Assembly (NCBI RefSeq): GCF_022763345.1
Contig: NZ_JALEGS010000050.1
Span: 154,959-218,958 of the forward strand
Length of the DNA stretch: 64,000 bases
Source: Phaeodactylibacter sp.
GTDB taxonomy: Bacteria; Bacteroidota; Bacteroidia; Chitinophagales; Saprospiraceae
Direction: 5' to 3'
Position numbers and translations under genes: made by a program. Shown in pieces: positions 50,997 through 59,887 of this stretch. The stretch's first letter is position 1, and every line of letters begins with the position of its first letter. A model generated the notes under the pieces. That model had not been told where the DNA came from, made no database searches, and saw nothing but the letters and a program-made list of their open reading frames with translations.

Positions 50997-53900
50997 ATGA
51001 AAAGAACGATCACCTATATTTTGCCGCTGGTATTCAGTCTTTTCACCAGTGGCCAGCTCCTTGCCCAAAGTATTGCCCTGAAGCTCGAAGCTTCTAAAGA
51101 CTGTAACCTTTACCGGTATTGCACCGATATTATCCTGGCATCCGATAGCGGAGCGCCGGTCAGGATGGGCACCTCTTCCCTACTGATGACTTATAATGCA
51201 GAAGCGCTGGCTTTCCACAGCTATGAGCCTCTGGCTTACAACGGAGGACAAGACTGCCTGGATGGTACGATGAGCCCCTGGTCCGCTCACGAATACGATG
51301 CCTATTCCCACCCCGGCCAATTCAGCCTTACCTTACTGCTCAACGCTGCCATGCCACCCTGTGTGGAGATGGACGAAGCTCCTTCAGTCACCATTGGTAC
51401 GGTTTGCTTTGACGTCAAACAGCAGGGGAGCGCCCCGGCAATCAGCTTTGATGCAAGCCACACCGCTTTCAACAGCCTGCAGGCTAATAATGGTACGGCA
51501 GCATTGCATATCTCCTCCTGGCCGGTCTTATCGGGCACAGGAAGCCTGGCCTGCGACTGCCCCGGTGCAGGAGCAGCGTGCGATGACCAAAACGTGTACA
51601 CCGTCAACGACCAATTCGACAATAACTGTAATTGTAAAGGCGTCGCACTCGATTCGGATGGAGATGGCATACCTGATGGCATAGATCCCTGCAGAAATCT
51701 GGCTTATGAAGCAGAAAGTTTCCTGGAGGGCAATATTACTGTGCGCAACCATATTCCGCATTTCTACGGAGATGGGTTTGTCGACTACACCAACGATACT
51801 GCTGAGTTTATCCTCCTCCCAATCGAGACCAGTACCACTGGGGAATACCAATTCACCTTCCGGTACACGTCCAACAACCGCGACCGGTTCCTGCAGCTAG
51901 CCATAGATGGAGAAGTCGTTGTCCCCGCTCTTTCGTTCCCGGAAACCGCCGATTGGGAAGACTGGCAGGAAATAACACTTCCACAGACTTTATCAGCCGG
52001 TATGCATGAAGTCACGCTGCGACCGGTAGACGGCTGGGGCCCGAACCTCGACCGGATGGTGGTTTCCATTTGTGATGGCTGTGCCGACAGTGGCACCCCT
52101 TGTGATGACGGCGATCCCTGTACCCTTGATGATGTATTGGACCGGGACTGCAATTGCGGTGGCCGGGTGATTGATGAAGATGGAGATCAGATTCCTGACC
52201 TTTGCGACCCGCACGTAGGCACTGCTGCTGATTTCCCCCTGGAAACCGGCATCGCCCCTTCTGTAACGGAAAACTGGCAGACGATTACCCTGACCGAAAC
52301 TTACGATTCTATGGTAGTCATTGCCACCGCGCACCTGATACAGAAAACCGACTTGCCGGTGGTTACCCGCATCCGGAATGCACAGGGCAACAGTTTTGAG
52401 CTAAGGATTCAGAACCCTGGAGGGACGACTCCTGCCTCCTATGCTGTTTACTACGTAGTGGCGGAAGCTGGTACTTACGCTACTAAGCACGACGGCATCA
52501 AAATGGAAGCCCGTCTGGAGCCCGCCACGAAAACAGCGGATGCTTCCAACTGGTGGAGTAACCGGGAGCAACGGACTTTCCGGCAGTATTATGAAAATCC
52601 GGTCGTGCTGGGACAGGTGATGACGAGCGAGAATGATGCCTGGTCCGTATTCTGGTCCTCCAGGGGCAATCATTCCGCCCATCCTCCGGAAATGAATAAC
52701 CTGTCCGCCGGCAAACACAAAGGAGAAGATTACCACACCACCCGAACAGATGAAATGATCGGCTTCCTCATCATCGAAGCCGGTTCCTATCAGGTCCGCA
52801 ACCGGATACTGGAAGCCGGGCTGGGCAGTGACATCGTCCGTGGCCCCAACAACAATGGCTACACCTATGACCTGAACAATCCTGAAATCCGGGGCGCGGT
52901 GCTGAGTGCTGCTGGCATGGACGGTGGCAACGGCTATTGGCCGGTCCTCTTTGGAGAACAGCCCATAGAGCCCGGCCTGATCCGAATGGTAGCCGATGAA
53001 GATCAAATCCATGATACAGAGCGGGGACATACCACCGAACAGATTGCCTACCTCGCCTTCGAAGACCGCATTTGCCGATACGATGCTGATATGGATGGTA
53101 TTTGCGATGCGGAAGATGTGTGCCCCGGCTTTGACGATCTGGCTGACGAAGATGAAGATGGCCTACCCGATGCCTGCGACGACTGTAACGACAACCTGAT
53201 TGGCCGGCCCTGTGACGACGGCATTGCCTGTACGATCCTCGATGTATACACTGAGGGCTGCGGCTGTACAGGCATCCCTATGGACAGCGATGGCGATGGC
53301 GTCTGCAACTGGGATGACATTTGCGAAAATGGAGATGACAATATCGACACCGATAACGATGGCATTCCTGATGCCTGCGACCCAAATGTAGGCGATGCCA
53401 CCACGATGCCAATAGAAACGGGCTTAATCACTGGCGTTTCAGATACCTGGCAGACGGTTACCCTCAACCGGAGTTTTGAGGATATGGTCGTAGTCGCCAC
53501 CGTACAACTACCTGGTTATGATTACGCCCCTGTCGTACCCCGGGTACGCAACGCCAGCGGAAACACCTTTGAGCTGAAAGTCCAGAACCCAGGCGGCACT
53601 ACCGACAGCCTCTACGATGTCCACTTTGTGGCAGTGCAGGCCGGCAAGTACCAGGCTGCGCACGATGGCGTTACGATGGAAGCCGGGTTCGCGAGCGCAC
53701 TGGAAACCGCCCATTCCGGCAATTGGTGGTCAGCCAAAGAGGAGCGCGAAATGGAACAGCAATATACACAGCCGGTACTGCTGGGGCAGGTCATGAGTGA
53801 AAACGATACCCGTTGGTCGGTATTCTGGGCATCAAGGGGCAACCATTCCAGCAACCCAGCTGAACCTGACAATTATGCATTGGGTAAGCATGTCGCTGCC

Positions 53901-54605
53901 GATACCATCACGGACCGGGCAGTGGAGACCATCGGCTACATCCTTATGGAAGCCGGGCAGTACAACCTTAGCGGTATTATGCTTGAGGCTGGAGTAGGAG
54001 CGGCAATCATCGGTGGACAAAACGCCGGAGACACTTATAACACTTCCGTACCTGCCCCCAATGGAGCCGTCCTCAGTGTAGCGGGCATTAAAGGAGGCGA
54101 CGGGCACTGGCCGGTCCTCTACGGCGCAGCGCCTTTCGGCAACCATGCTTTTGACTTATCGGTAGATGAAGACCAGATTTCAGATAGCGAGCGCTGGCAT
54201 ATGGACGAATCCGTTGCTTTCGTTGCCTTCAATAACACCAATGCTACGATTCCGAACCTGGCGTTGACCACGCCTGACACGCCGGAGCCGACAAGCCAGA
54301 TTGCAGCAGTTAGCCCAATGCAGGAAGCGCCTGTAATTTCCGATGTTCAATTCCAGGCTTTTCCGAACCCCGTTTATGATGTGGTAACGGTCAATGCGGA
54401 TATCAAAAACGGCGCTTCATGTACCCTAACCGTGGTCGATGTCATTGGAAAAGTCCGGTTGACCCGTATTTATCCTCAAACCAACAGTGCGGCACTACAA
54501 GAGTCCCTGAACCTCAGCCACTTGCCCAACGGCTACTACTTCCTTCACCTGAACGATGGCGGCCGGGACCGAACGATACGACTGGTAAAGGTTAATGATC
54601 AGTAA
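50997..54605 (+). CDS. Large multidomain T9SS protein: cohesin-like, CBM, duplicated lectin-like domain
   Basis: The 1202-residue product has a signal peptide (TYILPLVFSLFTSGQLLAQ). In order: a cohesin-like beta domain (~25-185, SSLLMTYNAEALAFHSYEPL); a Cys-rich linker (CDCPGAGAACDD ... CNC); a CBM6/35-like domain (~234-361, NLAYEAESFLEGNITVRNH, WQEITLPQTLSAGMHEVTLR); a second Cys-rich Asp repeat; a ~280-residue domain (~409-690); thrombospondin-3-like Asp repeats (DSDGDGVCNWDDICENGDD); a second copy of the large domain (~800-1080); and a T9SS type A sorting domain (from ~1118, FQAFPNPVYD ... IRLVKVNDQ). The duplicated domain begins WQTITL/WQTVTL and resembles an H-type lectin. It is the last gene of the DUF1800/DUF1501 operon. 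Confidence 0.82.
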   Translation: MKRTITYILPLVFSLFTSGQLLAQSIALKLEASKDCNLYRYCTDIILASDSGAPVRMGTSSLLMTYNAEALAFHSYEPLAYNGGQDCLDGTMSPWSAHEYDAYSHPGQFSLTLLLNAAMPPCVEMDEAPSVTIGTVCFDVKQQGSAPAISFDASHTAFNSLQANNGTAALHISSWPVLSGTGSLACDCPGAGAACDDQNVYTVNDQFDNNCNCKGVALDSDGDGIPDGIDPCRNLAYEAESFLEGNITVRNHIPHFYGDGFVDYTNDTAEFILLPIETSTTGEYQFTFRYTSNNRDRFLQLAIDGEVVVPALSFPETADWEDWQEITLPQTLSAGMHEVTLRPVDGWGPNLDRMVVSICDGCADSGTPCDDGDPCTLDDVLDRDCNCGGRVIDEDGDQIPDLCDPHVGTAADFPLETGIAPSVTENWQTITLTETYDSMVVIATAHLIQKTDLPVVTRIRNAQGNSFELRIQNPGGTTPASYAVYYVVAEAGTYATKHDGIKMEARLEPATKTADASNWWSNREQRTFRQYYENPVVLGQVMTSENDAWSVFWSSRGNHSAHPPEMNNLSAGKHKGEDYHTTRTDEMIGFLIIEAGSYQVRNRILEAGLGSDIVRGPNNNGYTYDLNNPEIRGAVLSAAGMDGGNGYWPVLFGEQPIEPGLIRMVADEDQIHDTERGHTTEQIAYLAFEDRICRYDADMDGICDAEDVCPGFDDLADEDEDGLPDACDDCNDNLIGRPCDDGIACTILDVYTEGCGCTGIPMDSDGDGVCNWDDICENGDDNIDTDNDGIPDACDPNVGDATTMPIETGLITGVSDTWQTVTLNRSFEDMVVVATVQLPGYDYAPVVPRVRNASGNTFELKVQNPGGTTDSLYDVHFVAVQAGKYQAAHDGVTMEAGFASALETAHSGNWWSAKEEREMEQQYTQPVLLGQVMSENDTRWSVFWASRGNHSSNPAEPDNYALGKHVAADTITDRAVETIGYILMEAGQYNLSGIMLEAGVGAAIIGGQNAGDTYNTSVPAPNGAVLSVAGIKGGDGHWPVLYGAAPFGNHAFDLSVDEDQISDSERWHMDESVAFVAFNNTNATIPNLALTTPDTPEPTSQIAAVSPMQEAPVISDVQFQAFPNPVYDVVTVNADIKNGASCTLTVVDVIGKVRLTRIYPQTNSAALQESLNLSHLPNGYYFLHLNDGGRDRTIRLVKVNDQ

Positions 54606-54638
54606 AGAGATTACTCCCCCTTATTTCAACTGAACCCC

Positions 54639-54669
54639 CGGACCGTATAGCAATATGCGGTCCGTTTTT
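54639..54669 (+). terminator. Rho-independent terminator with GCAA loop
   Basis: Arms 54639-54649 and 54654-54664 form an 11-bp stem with one wobble and a GCAA tetraloop, followed by five T residues. It ends the surface-protein operon. Confidence 0.85.
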
Positions 54670-54678
54670 CATTATAAA

Positions 54679-55640
54679 TCAATCCCAGCGCTCCTCATCG
54701 TACGGGATAATGTAAGCCTGAATGGTCGTGCCGTCAAAGTCTTCCTGCCCCTCGCGCACAATGTCCGGGTAGGCAATATTATTGGGGCAAAAGACGAGGT
54801 ACAGCCCGGTAGTGAGGCCGAGGCTTTGAAAGTAGTAGGCCAACTGCCGTTTGCCGGATTCAAACTTTCCGGGGCTGTAGTAGACCTTCGTCTCAATGAC
54901 AAATTCCTGCCCCCGGATATTGATGATCATATCGCTTTTACCAAGCCCGGTATCGGCTTCCCGGTAAATTTTACCGCCCAGCTCCTCGACGATAGCATGA
55001 ATGTAGGTCTCAAAACTGTAAATCAATGCCGCTTCCCGGATGGATTTATAGTTGCCGTCGGCATCTTTTTCCCGGAAAGGGGCAAAACCACGGCGTTTGA
55101 CGTAGGCCTTGTAGGCAGCGATTAGCTTTTCAAAGTTCAATCCGCCCTCCGGGGTGAAGTACTCCGGGGCATAATGGATCGGGTGATACGCTTTTGCTCC
55201 CCGTTGGTGTAGGGATAGAAGGCATCGTACAGGCGCTTTTTGTAAAAAGGCACCCAAAAGGTTACGAATCCGTCTTCATCTTTTCTTATCAAGCCGTTAG
55301 TGTGTAAGTACTTAATACTCGGCCGGTCAATTTTAAATGGGATTTTATCCTCAGTAAATAGTAAACGCTCTACAAGCCTGCGCTCTTCTTTTGCCTTGTT
55401 GTGAATATTTTCAAAGTTCTTGTCTATCGATTCGGTGAGATACCAATCTTCCACCTCCAAATAAGCAGCCTCATCCAATACCGGGCGATCCGGAAAAAAC
55501 TCCACCAATTTAGCTGCGAAGCCATTAACCAGACCCGGTTGATTAGCGGTGATAGTGCTGACTTTTTGAATAGTCGCTTTCCTTTCTACAGTGAAATGTT
55601 GTTGAGGGTTATTCGGACCTGAAGTATTGAAGTACCGCAT
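54679..55640 (-). pseudogene. Decayed AAA-ATPase / PD-(D/E)XK nuclease family gene
   Basis: Two overlapping reading frames (from ATG 55640, and the frame ending at 54679) together resemble one gene of the AAA-like plus PD-(D/E)XK (PDDEXK_9) family. The start MRYFNTSGPNNPQQHFTVER is the usual N terminus, but it jumps directly to ITANQPGLVNGFAAKLVEF, which normally follows the ATPase core; the Walker A and B region is missing. A frame change near 55190-55200 then separates this from the nuclease part, which has GLGKSDMIINI, FVIETKVYYS and YPDIVREGQEDF. The nuclease half still carries D and ExK residues. Internal deletion plus frameshift argue for a relic, though the nuclease half could be translated alone. 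Confidence 0.72.
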
Positions 55641-55695
55641 CAACGTTGATTACTTTTCACGAAGATAAGGACTTTTCCAAAATCTCTGCAAGCCC

Positions 55696-56337
55696 CTAAA
55701 TCCGCTCCACCGCCTGCTCAATCGGCTGCTCTCCCTCCAGCATCTCATAAGAGCCCCGATAGGTATTCGGGCGGTCCAGTATTTCCCGTATGGTGGTAGC
55801 CACATCTTCGCGGGGGATTTCACCCATGCGCTCCTGCGTACGCTCGCCGATGTCTACCTTGCCCTTCCCGCTGTCGTTGGTCAGGCGACCCGGCTTGAGG
55901 ATGGTGTAGTTCAGCCCGGAGGATATGAGGTGGTTGTCGGCGGCAGCCTTGGCTTCGTAGTAGTGCTTCATGGAGTCGGGCCATTCCTTCGGCTCAAAGT
56001 CGGCACCGAAGGCGCTGACCATAACGAACCGGTCGATGCCTTTGGACTTGGCTTCGTTAATGGCTTTGACGGCACCCTTCTTGTCTACCAGTTCGGTTTT
56101 TTCCTCCCCGGTATCGGCACCAGAGCCTGCAGTAAACACCACAGCGTCTATACCCTGAAAGGCGTGTCCAATGTCTTTTTCCAGATCGGCTAGTACCGGA
56201 TTCGTCCCCTTTTCTTTAAAGGTATTCACATCTTCTTCTTTCCGCACCATGGGCACCGGCTCGTGTTGGCTGTCTTTAAGTTTATCTACCAGCTGTGTGC
56301 CGATTTGCCCGTTCGCTCCAATAATAAGTACTTTCAT
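55696..56337 (-). CDS. NAD(P)-binding Rossmann protein (atypical SDR)
   Basis: The 213-residue protein starts MKVLIIGANGQIGTQLVDKL, an atypical short-chain dehydrogenase nucleotide-binding motif (GANGQIG). Further blocks are GIDAVVFTAGSGADTGEEKT and RFVMVSAFGADFEPKEW, and SGLNYTILKPGRLTND, typical of NAD(P)H-binding reductases of the YwnB/NmrA type. A substrate cannot be named. It lies 44 bases after the radical SAM gene and is probably the last gene of the ABC-transporter run. Confidence 0.85.
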   Translation of the reverse strand: MKVLIIGANGQIGTQLVDKLKDSQHEPVPMVRKEEDVNTFKEKGTNPVLADLEKDIGHAFQGIDAVVFTAGSGADTGEEKTELVDKKGAVKAINEAKSKGIDRFVMVSAFGADFEPKEWPDSMKHYYEAKAAADNHLISSGLNYTILKPGRLTNDSGKGKVDIGERTQERMGEIPREDVATTIREILDRPNTYRGSYEMLEGEQPIEQAVERI

Positions 56338-56381
56338 AATTGCTTTTAATGGTGAAAGGCAGGCGAGCAGCAGATGTTCGT

Positions 56382-57335
56382 TTACACTTTTACCACCGGC
56401 AACTCCACGAAGGTATCCGGGTTCATATCCTGAAGGTGGTCATTGAAGAAGGCATCGCAGTACAGACAGATGTTTTCCAGCTCCCGGGTACGAGCTTTGG
56501 CTTCGGCCTCTGTTACGCCCAGGTGTTCGCCCATGCGCCAGGGGTCGCCTTCGTTAAGCTTTTTGAAAACGGGGTGCTCTGCCATGCGCGCCAGCACATC
56601 GGCTACTTTTTCCTTCCGGGCATCGCCCATGGGGAATTTCGTTCCCGGGCAACAGGGGTTGATCCGCCACAGCTGAATGCTGATTTCCTGCGGGATATCC
56701 TCGTAGCCGCCCAGGAAGTTGCGGGCACCGGAGAGGATGGTGCAGAAATTGTGCTCCGGGTCGCGCTTCCAGATGTCTTTTTCCATTGCACGGCCACGGG
56801 CCCAGTTACCGCCCAGCCACATGTCATCGGTAGCGCCCCAGGCACCCCAGCTCAGCGGATGGCCGTGCAGGTAGTTTTGTTTATCCACCAGCGGGTCTTT
56901 GTCCTCCCCGTTGACGCCCCGGGATTCGAACAGCTCAGCCAACTCCATCAGCCGGGCGCCGGCCTTTTTGTGGAAACGGTCGATGCTCGCGATGTCGAAG
57001 CGGGTTACGCCCTTTTCGATGAGGATGTCCAGGATTTCTTCGGTCAGCAGGTCGCCGTTGGTTTGCAGCATGATTTGGGTGCCCTGATCGGTGTAGCGTT
57101 CGCGCAAAGCATCCAGGATGTTGTACAGCTTTTTTCGGTCCGCAATAGGCTCTCCACCGGAAAGGATGATACGGTCGATGCGCTCCGGCAGGTTATCGAT
57201 GATCATCATGCACTCTTCCTCGCTGATGCGGGCACCGTAGGGGCCGGAATCGTTGTAACAATGGTCGCACTCGTCGTTGCACAATTGGGTAAAGACCCAG
57301 TATAAAGATTCGCAATGATTGAAGTCTACTTTCAT
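56382..57335 (-). CDS. Radical SAM protein with extra C-terminal cysteines
   Basis: The 317-residue product binds a 4Fe-4S cluster through C19, C23 and C26 (CNDECDHC) and uses S-adenosylmethionine; the SAM-binding GGEP (SGGEPIADRKKLY) follows. Beyond the barrel, C228-C229 (NPCCPG) and C290/C293 (CLYC) could hold a second cluster, as in SPASM-type enzymes. Trp/Gly-rich WGAWGATDDMWLGGNWARGR in the middle is unusual. Its ATG overlaps the ABC ATPase stop by four bases, so it is translationally coupled to a transporter. The substrate is unknown; a role on the imported compound is inference. Confidence 0.9.
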   Translation of the reverse strand: MKVDFNHCESLYWVFTQLCNDECDHCYNDSGPYGARISEEECMMIIDNLPERIDRIILSGGEPIADRKKLYNILDALRERYTDQGTQIMLQTNGDLLTEEILDILIEKGVTRFDIASIDRFHKKAGARLMELAELFESRGVNGEDKDPLVDKQNYLHGHPLSWGAWGATDDMWLGGNWARGRAMEKDIWKRDPEHNFCTILSGARNFLGGYEDIPQEISIQLWRINPCCPGTKFPMGDARKEKVADVLARMAEHPVFKKLNEGDPWRMGEHLGVTEAEAKARTRELENICLYCDAFFNDHLQDMNPDTFVELPVVKV

Positions 57336-58084
57336 TTTGTCAGTTTTAAATCATGGAGATCTGTCCAAAACCGGGCCTCTTCCCGGGCACCGGTGGATTC
57401 GTCCGCGATAAATTCGGCGCGGCTGCCGTATATTTTTAATTGTCCGCCTTGCATCATGCCGAGACGGTCGCCCATGAGCATGGCTTCCTTCAGGTCGTGG
57501 GTGACGAAGATGGCGGTCAGGCCGAGGTCTTTAGCCACCCGCTTAAGCAGTTGCTGCATGCTGCGGCGGGTCTCTGTATCGAGGGCCCCGAAGGGCTCGT
57601 CCAGCAGCAGCACCCGCGGCTCGATGATCAGCGCCCGCCCGAAGGCTACGCGCTGCCGCTGCCCACCCGACAGTTGTTCAGGCATTTTGCGGGCTTGCTC
57701 CGGCAGTTCGAGCCGTTCCAGCAGTGCGTTTACTTTTTTCTTGATTTCGGTTTCCGGGCGGTGCCGCAGCCGCAGCCCGAAGGCGATGTTCTCAAACACG
57801 TTCAGGTGCGGGAACAGGAGCGCCTCCTGATAAAGGTACACAATCCCCCGCTGATTGGCGGGCACGGGCGACAGGTCCTGTGCGTCGAGCAGCAGCTGGC
57901 CGCGGTCGGCGGTTTCCAGGCCTGCCAGCACCTTGAGCAGGGTGGTTTTGCCGCTGCCGGAGCGCCCGAGGATGCTGAGCATTTCGTGCGCCCTCAGGGT
58001 GAAGCTGAGGTCTTGCAGGACGGCTTCTCCTTTGTATTTTTTGTTGATGTTTTTTATGTTCAGCATTTGCTGTTGTTTACCCAT
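57332..58084 (-). CDS. ABC transporter ATP-binding protein (YnjD-like)
   Basis: The 250-residue ATPase has Walker A (LGRSGSGKTTLLKVL), the Q-loop, the signature LSGGQRQRVAFGRAL and Walker B (VLLLDEPFGALD). It is of the iron/thiamine/spermidine import type (FVTHDLKEAMLMGDRLGMM). ATG 58084 is chosen; a GTG three codons earlier (58093) and an ATG six codons later are also possible. The region just upstream is a hairpin repeat array, so the GTG lies inside a repeat. It serves the two permeases and binding protein upstream and overlaps the radical SAM gene. Confidence 0.9.
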   Translation of the reverse strand: MGKQQQMLNIKNINKKYKGEAVLQDLSFTLRAHEMLSILGRSGSGKTTLLKVLAGLETADRGQLLLDAQDLSPVPANQRGIVYLYQEALLFPHLNVFENIAFGLRLRHRPETEIKKKVNALLERLELPEQARKMPEQLSGGQRQRVAFGRALIIEPRVLLLDEPFGALDTETRRSMQQLLKRVAKDLGLTAIFVTHDLKEAMLMGDRLGMMQGGQLKIYGSRAEFIADESTGAREEARFWTDLHDLKLTK

Positions 58085-58085
58085 G

Positions 58086-58280
58086 TTTCGCACCTAAAGG
58101 CGCGATATGCTTTTTGCATTTTGTTTTACCTACATTTCGCACCTACGGCGCGATATGCATGTGCATTTTGTTCTACCCACGTTTCGCACCTAAAGGCGCG
58201 TTTACCTACATTTCGCACCTACGGCGCGATATGCATATGCATTTTGTTCTACCCACGTTTCGCACCTAGGGCGCGATACG
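58086..58280. repeat. Tandem hairpin repeat array between permease and ATPase genes
   Basis: Five units start with TTTCGCACCTA at 58086, 58135, 58182, 58211 and 58258. Each holds an imperfect hairpin (CGCACCTA..GGCGCG). Units alternate between AAAGG and ACGG centres and between TACCTACA and CTACCCACG tails, so the array is a dimer repeated twice plus a final unit. Four have a spacer; unit 3 lacks the ~20-base ATATGC...TTTTGTT piece. The last unit encodes the permease's final residues and stop; the first touches the ATPase start. Confidence 0.85.
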
Positions 58281-59033
58281 TTCCCGGAAGACCACCGCCC
58301 GGTTCAGCCACAATAGCGCCACCGGTGGTAATATCAGCAGGCAGCTAGCCAGGGCCGCCAGGAAGATGTTGGCTTCATTGACGTACTGAAAGACCCGCAG
58401 CGTCAGCGTTGGCACCTTCCCCACCCCGATCAGATTGGTGAGCCCGTACTCGAACCAGGAGATGAGAAACAGCTGAAAAAAGCAGGTCATCAGCGCACCT
58501 CTTGCCACCGGCACCAGCACTTTGGCGTAAGCCTGAAGGGTACTGCCGCCGAGCGTTTTTACCAGTTCTTCCATACTGCGCAGCCGCTCATTCCAGAAAC
58601 TGCTGAAGAAGATCACACCGTAGGGAAAGGTGATGAATAATTGCGCCAGCAGCACGCCCCAAAAGGTCCCGTACAGCCCCGCCACTATGAAAAAGAACTG
58701 CAGGCAGGCCGCCAGGATGACCGGCGCGAAGACGTACGGGAAATACGCCAGGCTCAGCCAGGCTTCCCGCTTCGGGTGGTAGGCGATGTGCCGGCTCACC
58801 CAAAAACTCAGCCCCGTGGACAGCGTAGCCACACTTAGCGATAATAACACAGAAAGCAGCACACTGTTGCCTAAGCCTTCGCTGCCGCCCAGTACCAGCT
58901 GCCAGTTGCTCAGCGACCACTGCTGCGGCAAGACCGCCGGGTAAAGCCACTGCCGCCCTACCGACAGCATCAGCAGAAAAGCAAAGGGAAACAGGATTAG
59001 CCCGATCAGCACTACTTTGGTCATTCTGCTCAT
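58266..59033 (-). CDS. ABC transporter permease 2 (YnjC C-terminal half-like)
   Basis: The 255-residue inner-membrane protein has six hydrophobic segments. The coupling-helix region (ELVKTLGGSTLQAYAKVLVP) matches the EAA loop of binding-protein-dependent importers. ATG 59033 is chosen because it overlaps the preceding permease stop (ATGA) and begins a membrane segment. Its last four residues and stop codon come from the hairpin repeat that follows. It pairs with the permease encoded upstream. Confidence 0.9.
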   Translation of the reverse strand: MSRMTKVVLIGLILFPFAFLLMLSVGRQWLYPAVLPQQWSLSNWQLVLGGSEGLGNSVLLSVLLSLSVATLSTGLSFWVSRHIAYHPKREAWLSLAYFPYVFAPVILAACLQFFFIVAGLYGTFWGVLLAQLFITFPYGVIFFSSFWNERLRSMEELVKTLGGSTLQAYAKVLVPVARGALMTCFFQLFLISWFEYGLTNLIGVGKVPTLTLRVFQYVNEANIFLAALASCLLILPPVALLWLNRAVVFRERIAP

Positions 59034-59887
59034 GCGCGGCCCATTTGTTTCCGGTTGTACCAAAGCAATCCGCTTAGCAGGGCCACCACCAGCACAGTGT
59101 AAGCCACGCTGATGGCATAGGCTTCCGGGATATCGCCCAGGTTGTAGCGCTGCAGCCGCTGAATGGTCCGCACCGATACCATCTGCACCGATTGGCTGCC
59201 GACCAGCAGTGGGATTTCGTAGCTGCCCATGACGAACATAAAGTACAAAAACACCGTAGCCAGCCCCCGCCGCAACAGTACCGGTAACGCCACCCGGAAG
59301 ACGCGCTGCCATTTTTTCGCGCCAAGCGTAGCCGCCAGGTGGAGGTACTCCCCCAGCCGCTCATTTTCGTACAGATTGGCGAAGAAAATAGTAAAAAAGG
59401 GCGTCGCCATGATCACATGCGCCACGATGATGCCGATGCCATAATTGTCATTCACCCAGTCCGGAAACTGCTCCAGCGCGCTGATGAGCCCCAGCTGATG
59501 CGACACCCGCGACAGCCAGCCACCTTTGCCCAGCAGCTGGAAGATGAAAAATGCCATCACAATCGCCGGTATGCTCAGCGGCAGGTAGATGAAAAACGAC
59601 AGCTCTCCCTTCGTGAAAGCCTGAGGCGAGCGGAGCACCAGCGCCAGAGACAACCCCAGCGCAATCAGGATACTCACTGCCGCCACATACAAGCTGAAGC
59701 CCAGGGTGCGCCAGAATGCCGCATCGCCCAGTATCTCCTGCCAGTGGGCCAGGGTGAAGCCTTCTGCCATGACACCCGTCAGCCCGAGGCTGTAGAGCAG
59801 GGCATAGCTCACCCCCGCTACAATCGGCACGGCCGAAAGCAGGACAAACAGGCTTCTGCCTCCATAAGCTGCCCACCGCTGCTGCAT
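59030..59887 (-). CDS. ABC transporter permease 1 (YnjC N-terminal half-like)
   Basis: The 285-residue protein has six membrane segments and an EAA-type loop (YLHLAATLGAKKWQRVFRVA). Its ATG overlaps the binding-protein stop by one base (TGATG) and its stop overlaps the second permease start. In E. coli YnjC both halves are fused in one chain; here they are split into two genes. Confidence 0.9.
   Translation of the reverse strand: MQQRWAAYGGRSLFVLLSAVPIVAGVSYALLYSLGLTGVMAEGFTLAHWQEILGDAAFWRTLGFSLYVAAVSILIALGLSLALVLRSPQAFTKGELSFFIYLPLSIPAIVMAFFIFQLLGKGGWLSRVSHQLGLISALEQFPDWVNDNYGIGIIVAHVIMATPFFTIFFANLYENERLGEYLHLAATLGAKKWQRVFRVALPVLLRRGLATVFLYFMFVMGSYEIPLLVGSQSVQMVSVRTIQRLQRYNLGDIPEAYAISVAYTVLVVALLSGLLWYNRKQMGRA

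Noticed and set aside
55137..55257. Two separate overlapping genes at the nuclease locus
   Set aside because: The two frames match consecutive parts of one known protein layout, so a frameshifted gene is more likely than two overlapping genes.
56340..57305. Long ORF antisense to the radical SAM gene
   Set aside because: The radical SAM frame has the CxxxCxxC cluster motif and tight operon spacing; the opposite frame is compositional.
58085..58093. GTG at 58093 as the ABC ATPase start
   Set aside because: It lies in the repeat array and adds only three residues; the in-frame ATG at 58084 is simpler, though not proven.
58086..58280. CRISPR-like repeat array
   Set aside because: Units are hairpins of varied length with similar, not unique, spacers, and no cas genes are nearby.
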